Part shown: positions 18,318 through 26,088 of the stretch, in pieces | How the letters are laid out: each line of letters begins with the position of its first letter | Position numbering within the stretch: position 1 is the stretch's first letter | From: Candidatus Nitrosopelagicus brevis | GTDB lineage: Archaea > Thermoproteota > Nitrososphaeria > Nitrososphaerales > Nitrosopumilaceae | Direction of reading: 5' to 3' | NCBI RefSeq assembly: GCF_000812185.1 | Contig: NZ_CP007026.1 | Span: 715,107 to 779,106, forward strand | DNA length: 64,000 nt | Notes under the pieces: generated by a model | Seen by the model: the letters and a program-made list of their open reading frames with translations, nothing else | Databases searched by the model: none | What the model was told of the DNA's origin: nothing | Translations under genes and position numbers: made by a program

Positions 18318-18524
18318 CTAATTTCTTGTTTTCAACCAATTTTGAGCTTTTGAGTTTACATCATGGCTGTATAATACTTCGAAAACCATATCGTAAAATG
18401 TAATTCCCTTTTTTTGAGCCTGACTATCTAGCCATTTTATTCCATCAGCTAATTCAGGATCATGTGCAGAGAATTCTACTAATTCGTCAACCATTTTTCT
18501 GAAGAAATTATGTGACTTCATCAT
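18318..18524 (-). CDS. Conserved hypothetical small helical protein
   Basis: This 68-residue protein has MMKSHNFFRKMVDELVEFSA at its N-terminus and an acidic/amphipathic helical pattern throughout. Two adjacent ATG codons are possible starts. Its stop is 1 nt from the citrate synthase stop on the opposite strand. I see no domain. Confidence 0.5.
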   Translation of the reverse strand: MMKSHNFFRKMVDELVEFSAHDPELADGIKWLDSQAQKKGITFYDMVFEVLYSHDVNSKAQNWLKTRN

Positions 18525-18600
18525 GAAAATTAATTTCGATATGGATCATTAAGACAAGAATACAAATTAAATAGACAAAAAACACCTTTTTGGTTGACTT

Positions 18601-19041
18601 ATGGAACATGATATTTTCTTTGATGGCAATGTGAAAGAATATTCGTGGTCGATAAAAACAAATGATAAAGTTGCAGACCAGATTAGAGAACACCCACCAG
18701 CTTTTCGTTCAGGTGGAAAATTAGACATAAAAAATAATGAAGAATCAAGATTTGTTGCATTACATGTTGGAATTTACTGGGGATTAGGTGTCAATATCAT
18801 AAAAAATAATGATGTCGTTAATGTAATGTGTGATTCAAAAATTATGTTTGAAATTATGACCGGAGCAGAAAAAATTGATAATGATATAATCAATGACAAG
18901 GTCTACTTCATAAATCAATTAACAAATTTAAGAAAATTGAAACTTAATTATCAATTAATAGAGTCTAAAGAAAATATTGCAACAAAACATCTTTTTGGCG
19001 AAGATGATACTGCAGGAAGAGATTCTAAGGGTTATGTCTAA
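18601..19041 (+). CDS. RNase H-like fold protein, putative
   Basis: The 146-residue protein shows a possible RNase HI-type acidic layout: Asp in IFFDGNVKEY on the first strand, Glu in NNEESRFVALHVGI on the first helix, Asp in VNVMCDSKIMFEI on the fourth strand, and Asp near the end in LFGEDDTAGRDSK. Strand and helix order also fit. No close family is recognised, so enzymatic activity is a hypothesis. An A/T-rich box about 30 nt upstream suggests its own promoter. It overlaps the convergent glycerate kinase gene by 17 nt. Confidence 0.45.
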   Translation: MEHDIFFDGNVKEYSWSIKTNDKVADQIREHPPAFRSGGKLDIKNNEESRFVALHVGIYWGLGVNIIKNNDVVNVMCDSKIMFEIMTGAEKIDNDIINDKVYFINQLTNLRKLKLNYQLIESKENIATKHLFGEDDTAGRDSKGYV

Positions 19042-20308
19042 TTATAACACCAATATCATTTACATTGTTTTGAGTAATACCTGTTTTAATTAAACCACCA
19101 AATTTTTTAAAAAATGATGACGAATCATTATTTTTTAGATATGAACGTCCATCATAATTATACTTAGTTGAAAATATAGAACCAGCAAATTTAGTATTTC
19201 CATCAATTCCATCGGTTCCAATTGATGCAAATGTGAAATCAGGTTTTTTATGTTTTAATTTTTCATACAAACGGAGTACAAGCTCTTGATTACGTCCACC
19301 TTTTCCATTCCCGATTACATTGACTGTGGGTTCACCGCCAAATATTATACAATTATTTTTTGACGTAATTGCTTTAGATGCAATCATTTGAGTGACTTGA
19401 TCAAGATTGCCAGTAATATTTGAAATTAGTTGAGCTTTGTAACCTAATTTTTTAGATTTGTCTTTCATTTTTAAAAGACAAGTTAAATTATTTAGAATTA
19501 TAGTATTTTTTATTACTGTCTTTTTTGGAGTTTCGGGAATATTTCCATTGACACCAGATTTCAAGACAGATAACGTGGAATTTGGTAATGTATGTTGAAG
19601 AGAAAATTTTTTGAGAATTTTTAATGCATCTGTGAAAGTGGATTTATCATAAGATGTCATTCCAGATGAAATTGAAGTTATGTCATCCCCAATTACATCA
19701 GAAACAACAAACGATATTCCCTTGCAATTCATATTTTGGATTAAGCGTCCTCCTTTGATTAGCGATAAGTGCTTACGAACACACGTAATTTCATTAATGT
19801 TTGCTCCTGATCGGATCAATTCTTCATTTACAAGAATTTTGTCACGCAATGAAATTAAGTTAGGATATACAGACAGGGCAGAACCACCACCTGAAATGAG
19901 AAATAACACAAAATCATTTTTTTGGGTTTTATTCAGAAATTCAACCAAATTCTTTCCTGCTTTGAGACTATTTCGATTAGGGAGAGGGTGACCTGCATTA
20001 ATTATTTCAAAAATTTTTTTATTTAATTTTGGAGTTACTTCTTTTGGTACAACAACTATTCCATGATTGAATTTTATTTTTTGAGAAACATATTCAGTCA
20101 TAGTGCCTGCAGATTTACCAACTGCAATTAAGAAAATATTATTAAATTTTTTGAGATCAATTTTAGAAGTAGAAAATTGAATTTTATTTTTTGAGATGTA
20201 TTTTTTAAGATGTTGAGAAGGTGATGATGCAATTATCCCTTCATTCAATATTTTTAGAATGTCACGAGAATTATGATTGAGAGGTAATTTTGAGGGATTT
20301 TTGATCAA
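19025..20308 (-). CDS. Glycerate 2-kinase (MOFRL/GckA family)
   Basis: The 427-residue protein matches the class II glycerate kinase family. It has the nucleotide/substrate loop ISGGGSALSVYP in the N-terminal domain, and in the C-terminal MOFRL domain IIFGGEPTVNVIGNGKGGRN and SIGTDGIDGNT. The enzyme makes 2-phosphoglycerate from glycerate. In archaea it belongs to the non-phosphorylating Entner-Doudoroff route; in an autotroph it could recycle glycerate. It stands alone, divergent from the iron dehydrogenase gene. Confidence 0.88.
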   Translation of the reverse strand: MIKNPSKLPLNHNSRDILKILNEGIIASSPSQHLKKYISKNKIQFSTSKIDLKKFNNIFLIAVGKSAGTMTEYVSQKIKFNHGIVVVPKEVTPKLNKKIFEIINAGHPLPNRNSLKAGKNLVEFLNKTQKNDFVLFLISGGGSALSVYPNLISLRDKILVNEELIRSGANINEITCVRKHLSLIKGGRLIQNMNCKGISFVVSDVIGDDITSISSGMTSYDKSTFTDALKILKKFSLQHTLPNSTLSVLKSGVNGNIPETPKKTVIKNTIILNNLTCLLKMKDKSKKLGYKAQLISNITGNLDQVTQMIASKAITSKNNCIIFGGEPTVNVIGNGKGGRNQELVLRLYEKLKHKKPDFTFASIGTDGIDGNTKFAGSIFSTKYNYDGRSYLKNNDSSSFFKKFGGLIKTGITQNNVNDIGVIIRHNP

Positions 20309-20386
20309 TTACTTATGATTAGGATGAAAATAACTTAAGTTTTTGAGATTGGAAGGTATAAGTAAGAATACTATCTTACATCAAAT

Positions 20387-21331
20387 ATGGATACAGTAAG
20401 AGTTCCCAAAGTAATTCAATTTGGGGAAGATGCATTATCACAAGCTGAATATCCAAAAAATGCTTTAGTTGTTACAACAGTACCTCCAGAATTATCTGAC
20501 AAATGGTTAGGAAAAATGGGTATACAAGATTATATCTTGTACGACAAAGTTCAACCAGAACCATCAATTGAAATGGTTAAAGAGGTAATTGACGAATACA
20601 AATCCAAAAACATTAGTGCAATGATTGGATTAGGAGGAGGAAGTTCAATGGATGTTGTCAAGTATGCAGCTTCTGAAATGGGTGTAGAAAAAATTCTAAT
20701 TCCTACAACATTTGGAACTGGTGCAGAAATGACAACATATTGTGTTCTAAAGTTTGATGGAAAAAAGAAATTGCTTAGAGAGGACAGATTCCTTGCAGAT
20801 AGAGCAGTAATTGATTCATACTTTATGAACGGTACACCAGAACAAGTTATCAAAAGTTCAGTATGTGATGCATGTGCACAAGCAACAGAAGGTTATGACA
20901 GTAAACTTGGAAATGACCTTACCAAAACATTGTGTAAACAAGCATTCGATGTATTGTATGACGCAATCATGAATGATAAACCAGAGAATTATCCATATGG
21001 CTCCATGTTATCGGGTATGGGCTTCGGAAATTGTTCAACTACGTTAGGACATGCATTATCGTATGTCTTTTCAAATGAAGGAGTGCCACATGGTTACTCA
21101 CTTTCATCATGTACTACAGTTGCCCACAAACATAACAAATCGATATTTTATGATAGATTCAAAGAAATTATCGAAAAAATGGGATTTGATAAATTAGACC
21201 TCAAAGCAGATGTTAATCAAGCTGCAGATGTTGTGATGACAGACAAAGGTCATTTAGATCCAAACCCAATTCCAATTTCAAAAGAAGATGTTGTAAAATG
21301 TCTCAACGATATTAAAGCCGGAAATCTCTAA
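20387..21331 (+). CDS. Iron-containing alcohol dehydrogenase family; candidate semialdehyde reductase
   Basis: The 314-residue protein is a short group III (Fe-ADH) dehydrogenase. It has the nucleotide loop GLGGGSSMDVVKYAA and the metal ligands Asp in VCDACAQATEGYDS and His in LGHALSYVF and VPHGYSLSS. Typical members have about 380 residues, so the C-terminal domain is trimmed. It is established that Nitrosopumilus maritimus uses a Fe-ADH family enzyme as malonic semialdehyde reductase in the 3-hydroxypropionate/4-hydroxybutyrate cycle. That this gene has that role is inference from family and organism. A TATA-like box (20355-20362) lies 28 nt upstream. Confidence 0.82.
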   Translation: MDTVRVPKVIQFGEDALSQAEYPKNALVVTTVPPELSDKWLGKMGIQDYILYDKVQPEPSIEMVKEVIDEYKSKNISAMIGLGGGSSMDVVKYAASEMGVEKILIPTTFGTGAEMTTYCVLKFDGKKKLLREDRFLADRAVIDSYFMNGTPEQVIKSSVCDACAQATEGYDSKLGNDLTKTLCKQAFDVLYDAIMNDKPENYPYGSMLSGMGFGNCSTTLGHALSYVFSNEGVPHGYSLSSCTTVAHKHNKSIFYDRFKEIIEKMGFDKLDLKADVNQAADVVMTDKGHLDPNPIPISKEDVVKCLNDIKAGNL

Positions 21332-21420
21332 ACACTAATTCTTTTTTATATTTTATTTACTAGTGCCTTAACAAACCGCTATGCTTTATTAACGGTAATT
21401 TTCGAGTATCAACAGGTAAA

Positions 21421-22506
21421 ATGCTCAAATTCGGAATTCAAAATGGATTAAACGTAGCAAGATTAGGATTAACTGAAGATCAAATTTTAACAGCATGTAG
21501 TTTAGCAGACAAAACAGGTTATCACTCAATCTGGTACATGGACCACTCAAATGTGCCACAGTGGAGTAACGCAATTGTTAACGACCCATGGGTTATGCTT
21601 GCAGGAATTGCAGCTGTAACAAATAATGTAGAATTAGGAACTTGTGTAACAGATGCACTAAGAAGACATCCATCAAACATTGCACTTGCATCAATTACAC
21701 TAGATAGATTATCAAAAGGAAGAGGAACATTAGGAATTGGTGCAGGAGAAGCACAGAATCTAAAAGAATTCAATATTCCATTTGATAAACCAGTATCAAA
21801 ATTTGAAGAACAACTTCAAGTTATCAAACATCTTTATGATTCAGATCCAGATAACAGAAAAACCTGGGAAGGAAAATATTATCAATTAACTGAAGCATGT
21901 CTACAAGCAAAATCAGTACGACAGCCACATGTTCCAATTTACATGGCATCTGGAGGACCACGAACCCTAAAGATGACAGGAAAGTATGGAGACGGATGGT
22001 TACCAATAGGTTACACACCAGAATTATTTGAAGATCACAAAAATCAAATTGTTGATTCAATGAATGAAAATGGAAGAACAGAAGAAGAAAAGCAAGATTT
22101 CCAAATGGCGCTAGATATTGACGTGTACTTCTCAGATGACGCAGAAACATCATGGGCAAAGATGAAAGAAGCAATCAAAGTTAGTTTGTTTAAACCAGAA
22201 GTTCTAAGAGTTCATGGATTAAAAGACATAGAAGGATTTGATTTTAAAAAATACTTTACAGAATATTCAATGTCAAATCAAGATTGGATTGTAAAAATGA
22301 GAGAAGCTGCAACAACAATTCCAGATAAGATTGCAAGATCTTCAGTAGGAGTTGGTACACCAGATGATGTAATCGAAGTCTTTGAAAAATTCCTTAAAGC
22401 AGGCGTAAACCATTATGTTATCAGATTCTGGGGTTCAAATTACTTTGGCTCCATTGATCAATTTGCAAATAAAGTAATTCCATATTTCAAAGATCAAGAT
22501 AAATAA
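21421..22506 (+). CDS. Luciferase-like flavin/F420-dependent oxidoreductase
   Basis: This 361-residue protein is a bacterial-luciferase-like TIM barrel. The pattern YHSIWYMDHSN, VELGTCVTDALRRHPSNIA and LGIGAGEAQNLKEF is typical of the F420-dependent methylene-tetrahydromethanopterin reductase (Mer)-like subgroup. Thaumarchaea make F420, so F420 use is plausible, but the substrate is unknown. The next gene, 28 nt downstream and with its own A/T box, is a PNPOx-like flavin protein. The two could act together on F420 or flavin substrates. Confidence 0.82.
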   Translation: MLKFGIQNGLNVARLGLTEDQILTACSLADKTGYHSIWYMDHSNVPQWSNAIVNDPWVMLAGIAAVTNNVELGTCVTDALRRHPSNIALASITLDRLSKGRGTLGIGAGEAQNLKEFNIPFDKPVSKFEEQLQVIKHLYDSDPDNRKTWEGKYYQLTEACLQAKSVRQPHVPIYMASGGPRTLKMTGKYGDGWLPIGYTPELFEDHKNQIVDSMNENGRTEEEKQDFQMALDIDVYFSDDAETSWAKMKEAIKVSLFKPEVLRVHGLKDIEGFDFKKYFTEYSMSNQDWIVKMREAATTIPDKIARSSVGVGTPDDVIEVFEKFLKAGVNHYVIRFWGSNYFGSIDQFANKVIPYFKDQDK

Positions 22507-22533
22507 TTTAACTAACAAGAAATTTCTAAGCGT

Positions 22534-23166
22534 ATGCAACTGTTAGGAAAATTAATCATAAAATCTAAAACTAAAATTATTAAATTTTTGAACGAAGAAA
22601 ATACTGGTAGAATTTCAAGTATAGATGAACAAGGATTTCCTCAAATTATTCCAATGAATTTTGTTTTCTTAAATGATTCAGTGTATATGCATTCACATAT
22701 CAGAGGAGAGAAAATTGAAAACATAAAGCGGAATTCTAAAGTTGGATTTGAAGTAGATAGAAATTTAGAATTTTTACCTTCATATTTTTCAGATCCAGAA
22801 GATGCATCACTTGCAGATACATTATACATTAGTGTTGTAATCAAAGGTGAAGCATTACTAGTGGAAAATAATGAGGAAAAGGTTCTAGCATTGAATGGAT
22901 TAATGAAAAAATATCAACCTGAAGGGCGATACAAGCCAATGGATAAGGATATGGACGTATTAGATGCAACTGCAGTAATCAAGATAATACCAAAAGAGAT
23001 GAATGGAAAATACAAAATTGGCCAAAACATGAGTAAAGAAGAAAAAATTGATTTGGCTAATAAAATAAAGGATAGAAATTCTAAAACATCTAGAGAGACA
23101 TTAGCTATCATGGGTTTTGTAATTCAGGATGACGAATTGGTCATGAAAGAAGATGTAGAGTGGTAA
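22534..23166 (+). CDS. Pyridoxamine 5'-phosphate oxidase-like FMN-binding split-barrel protein
   Basis: The 210-residue protein has the split-barrel start with GRISSIDEQGFPQIIPMNFVF, followed by VYMHSHIRGEKIENIKRN and VGFEVDR, the pattern for FMN or F420 binding. Proteins of this type in archaea include F420-dependent and unassigned flavin reductases, so a role in vitamin B6 synthesis should not be assumed. It follows the luciferase-like oxidoreductase on the same strand with a separate TATA-like box around 22505-22512. Confidence 0.75.
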   Translation: MQLLGKLIIKSKTKIIKFLNEENTGRISSIDEQGFPQIIPMNFVFLNDSVYMHSHIRGEKIENIKRNSKVGFEVDRNLEFLPSYFSDPEDASLADTLYISVVIKGEALLVENNEEKVLALNGLMKKYQPEGRYKPMDKDMDVLDATAVIKIIPKEMNGKYKIGQNMSKEEKIDLANKIKDRNSKTSRETLAIMGFVIQDDELVMKEDVEW

Positions 23167-23208
23167 GTTCGTACTAATTTTTATAAACATTTCAAACAGG
23201 GATATTAC

Positions 23209-24102
23209 ATGTCAGATTCAACCATAGATGATGCATTAAGGTTATTAGAAATTGGTAAAGGTAATCCAGATAGATTAAAGCAGATAATTGAATCATTTCA
23301 AAAAAGAAGCATGATTTCTATGCAAGATAGAAAATATGTAGATGCACTAGTCGAACAATATCTAACTCCAAGGCATAGACAGATGACAAGTAAAATGAAA
23401 CCATCTGAGAGACAAAAAACTAATTTTCCAAGAATTAGAAAAACAACAGAATCTTCATTTAAGATTACAGAAGTTAAAGCAACATCAGAAAAGACAAAAT
23501 CAGAAGAAACAACATCAGAAAATCCATATATCAAATCAACTGCAGAAGTTAAAAAATCGGAACCTCAAAAAGAAGAACTTGCCTCAAAGGAACCAACAAT
23601 TGAAGAAAAATTTATTGAACATGTTGAAAAAGATCGTTCCACTACAAAGAAATCAAATAAAGGAAAAGTTGTAGGGATCATCATAGGAATTATTGCCGTA
23701 ATTGTAATTGGTGTGGGTGCAGCATATATGGGAAGTAGTTCAGATTTACTTTCTTCAGAACCAGAAATTGAAGAAAGAATTACGTGTCAAGATAACATAT
23801 TACTTGTATCAGCTACAAAGATTCCTAATTTCCCAGCACCAGGAAAAGATTTGAAATATTATCAGGACCGTTATGATAATGAGCCATCCTACAAAGATTG
23901 GTTTGATAGAAACTTCCCAGGTCAAACAATAGAAGAAGTTTTGGTACCACAAGTGGGAGACAAAGAAACAATCATTCCAGGATTTCCAGATCCTGAAAAA
24001 GACTTGCAGCATTATCTAGATAGATACGATAATGAGCCATCCTACAAAGATTGGTTTGATAGAAACTTCCCAGGTCAAACAGTTAGAGAAGCGGTTTGTT
24101 AA
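23209..24102 (+). CDS. Single-pass membrane protein with a duplicated C-terminal motif
   Basis: The 297-residue protein has an N-terminal helical part (about residues 1-60), a Lys/Glu/Ser/Thr-rich disordered stretch (60-145), one membrane segment (about 149-170), and an outer part with two copies of a 29-residue motif centred on YDNEPSYKDWFDRNFPGQT. Part of the N-terminus resembles short helical SHOCT-like motifs. The topology suggests a cytosolic regulatory head and an external repeat that may bind peptide or cell-surface polymer. A TATA-like box at 23180-23187 is 26 nt upstream of the ATG. No function is known to me. Confidence 0.65.
   Translation: MSDSTIDDALRLLEIGKGNPDRLKQIIESFQKRSMISMQDRKYVDALVEQYLTPRHRQMTSKMKPSERQKTNFPRIRKTTESSFKITEVKATSEKTKSEETTSENPYIKSTAEVKKSEPQKEELASKEPTIEEKFIEHVEKDRSTTKKSNKGKVVGIIIGIIAVIVIGVGAAYMGSSSDLLSSEPEIEERITCQDNILLVSATKIPNFPAPGKDLKYYQDRYDNEPSYKDWFDRNFPGQTIEEVLVPQVGDKETIIPGFPDPEKDLQHYLDRYDNEPSYKDWFDRNFPGQTVREAVC
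23875..23928 (+). repeat. Exact 54-bp direct repeat, copy 1
   Basis: The 54 bases from 23875 are identical to those from 24028, an offset of 153 bp (51 codons). They encode the DNEPSYKDWFDRNFPGQT motif. Identity at silent positions suggests a recent duplication or gene conversion. Confidence 0.9.
24028..24081 (+). repeat. Exact 54-bp direct repeat, copy 2
   Basis: This is the second copy of the 54-bp repeat within the same gene, close to its 3' end. The flanking codons have diverged while the core is identical. Confidence 0.9.
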
Positions 24103-24115
24103 ATTTCAATAGCTA

Positions 24116-24123
24116 GCTATATC
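24116..24123 (+). promoter_or_regulatory. TATA-like box of the uvrBAC operon
   Basis: The box GCTATATC is centred 28 nt upstream of the TTG at 24148, so the message would start at or within 2 nt of that codon. This supports a leaderless TTG start for uvrB. Confidence 0.5.
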
Positions 24124-24147
24124 TTTTCTTCCAGATAACGCTAAGTA

Positions 24148-26088
24148 TTGCAAAAATTTGAGATAAATTCAGAGTTTTTACCGACAGGAGACCAGCCACA
24201 AGCAATTGATGATCTTGTAGAAGGTTCCAAAACAAAGATGAACCAGACATTATTAGGAGTTACAGGTAGCGGCAAGACATTCACAGTAGCAAATGTTATT
24301 GCAAACACTGGAAAAAATGCATTAATCATATCACATAACAAAACATTGGCAGCACAGCTTTATTCAGAATTAAAACAATTCTTTCCAAAAAACAATGTAG
24401 GTTATTTTGTTAGCTATTATGATTATTATCAACCAGAAAGTTACATGCCACAAACAGACACGTATATAGAAAAAGATACACAGATTAATGAAAAAATTGA
24501 AAAAATGAGATTAGAAGCCACTGCAATGCTTCTATCTGGAGAACCAACTATCATAGTATCAACGGTATCATGCATCTACTCGCTAGGCTCACCAAAAGAA
24601 TGGGAAGATATGGCAATCACATTAAAGAAAAATGAGGAAATTGCACGAAATGAAATTATTAAAAAATTAATCAATGCAAGATATGAAAGAAACGATGTCG
24701 AGTTAATCCCAGGAAATTTTAGAGTTAAAGGAGACACAATTGATGTAATACCTGCATATTCCCAAGACATTATTAGAATTTCATTATTTGGAGATGAAAT
24801 TGAAAGAATAACAATTCTAGATAACGTTTCATTAGATATAAAAAAACAATTGGAATCTTTCAAAATTTTTCCTGCAAAACACTATCTCATTGCAAAAGAC
24901 ATTCGAGATAATGCAGTAAAATCAATCAAGACAGAATTGAAAGACAGGTTAAGCAGATTACCAGAATTAGAAAGACAGAGACTAGAGATGAGAACAAAAT
25001 ATGATTTAGAGATGATAGAAGAGTTAGGATATTGTTCAGGAATTGAAAATTATTCACGACATTTTGATGGAAGAAATGAGGGAGAACCCGCATTTTGTCT
25101 CTTAGACTTTTACGGAAAAGAATTCTTACTTGTTATTGATGAATCACATGTAACACTCCCACAGCTACATGGAATGTACAAAGGAGATTTCTCTAGAAAA
25201 AAATCATTGATAGATTATGGATTTAGATTACCAAGTGCATTTGATAACAGACCATTAAAGTTTGAAGAGTTTGAAAAAAAACTTAAGGATGTAATTTTTG
25301 TTTCGGCAACACCAGGAGATTATGAAAAAAAGAGATCAAAACAAATTGTAGAACAATTAGTGAGACCTACAGGATTAATTGATCCTATCGTAGAAATAAG
25401 AAAATCTCAGGGACAGATGGATGATCTGATTAAAGAAGTTTCTAACAGAGCCAAAAAAAATGAGCGAACGTTAGTTACAACATTGACCAAAAGAATGGCA
25501 GAAGATTTAGCAGATTATCTATCTAAAAAAGAAGTAAGAGTGAGATATCTGCATTCGGAAATAGAAGGACTGCAAAGAACAGAATTAATCAGGCAGTTGA
25601 GATTAGGGGAATTCGATGTACTAGTAGGCATAAATCTGCTAAGAGAAGGATTGGATATTCCAGAAGTATCACTAGTAGCAATTTTAGATGCAGACAAGGA
25701 AGGGTTTTTGAGAAATAACACAAGCTTAATCCAAACTTTTGGAAGAGCCGCAAGAAATTCCCAAGGCAAAGTGATCATGTATGCAGACAATATTACAAAA
25801 TCAATGAAGTCTGCAATTGCAGAAACAGAAAGAAGACGAGAAAAACAAATAGAATATAATAATGAAAATAAAATCATACCTAAAACAATCATAAAATCAA
25901 TACCAGAACAAGAAACAGAATTAGATGATATTAAAAATAAATCAAAAACTGACTTAGGTAAACAAAAAATTGAAATTGAGACACAGATGAAAGTATTTGC
26001 CGAAGATCTAGATTTTGAAAATGCAATAAAATGTAGAGATAAAATAAAAAGAATTGAAAAGGAGTTACAAAAAGATGAATCAAAATGA
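24148..26088 (+). CDS. uvrB: Excinuclease ABC subunit B
   Basis: The 646-residue DEAD-like helicase has Walker A GVTGSGKT (37-44), the UvrB beta-hairpin region YYDYYQPESYMPQTDTYI, the Walker B-like DESHV, the C-terminal helicase motifs (INLLREGLDIPEVSLV, QTFGRAARN) and a UVR motif at the very end (DFENAIKCRDKIKRIEKEL) that contacts UvrC. It verifies and opens damaged DNA. The start is TTG, supported by a TATA-like box 28 nt upstream. It is first in a uvrB-uvrA-uvrC operon and overlaps uvrA by 14 nt. This bacterial-type set is found only in some archaea. Confidence 0.96.
   Translation: MQKFEINSEFLPTGDQPQAIDDLVEGSKTKMNQTLLGVTGSGKTFTVANVIANTGKNALIISHNKTLAAQLYSELKQFFPKNNVGYFVSYYDYYQPESYMPQTDTYIEKDTQINEKIEKMRLEATAMLLSGEPTIIVSTVSCIYSLGSPKEWEDMAITLKKNEEIARNEIIKKLINARYERNDVELIPGNFRVKGDTIDVIPAYSQDIIRISLFGDEIERITILDNVSLDIKKQLESFKIFPAKHYLIAKDIRDNAVKSIKTELKDRLSRLPELERQRLEMRTKYDLEMIEELGYCSGIENYSRHFDGRNEGEPAFCLLDFYGKEFLLVIDESHVTLPQLHGMYKGDFSRKKSLIDYGFRLPSAFDNRPLKFEEFEKKLKDVIFVSATPGDYEKKRSKQIVEQLVRPTGLIDPIVEIRKSQGQMDDLIKEVSNRAKKNERTLVTTLTKRMAEDLADYLSKKEVRVRYLHSEIEGLQRTELIRQLRLGEFDVLVGINLLREGLDIPEVSLVAILDADKEGFLRNNTSLIQTFGRAARNSQGKVIMYADNITKSMKSAIAETERRREKQIEYNNENKIIPKTIIKSIPEQETELDDIKNKSKTDLGKQKIEIETQMKVFAEDLDFENAIKCRDKIKRIEKELQKDESK
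26061..26064 (+). promoter_or_regulatory. Shine-Dalgarno sequence deciding the uvrA start
   Basis: GGAG lies 10 nt before ATG 26075, inside the 3' end of uvrB. It supports that ATG over the in-frame TTG at 26054, which has no such site. Confidence 0.5.

Noticed and set aside
26054..26074. TTG start for uvrA 21 nt upstream
   Set aside because: ATG 26075 has a GGAG site 10 nt upstream, and UvrA homology begins right after it.
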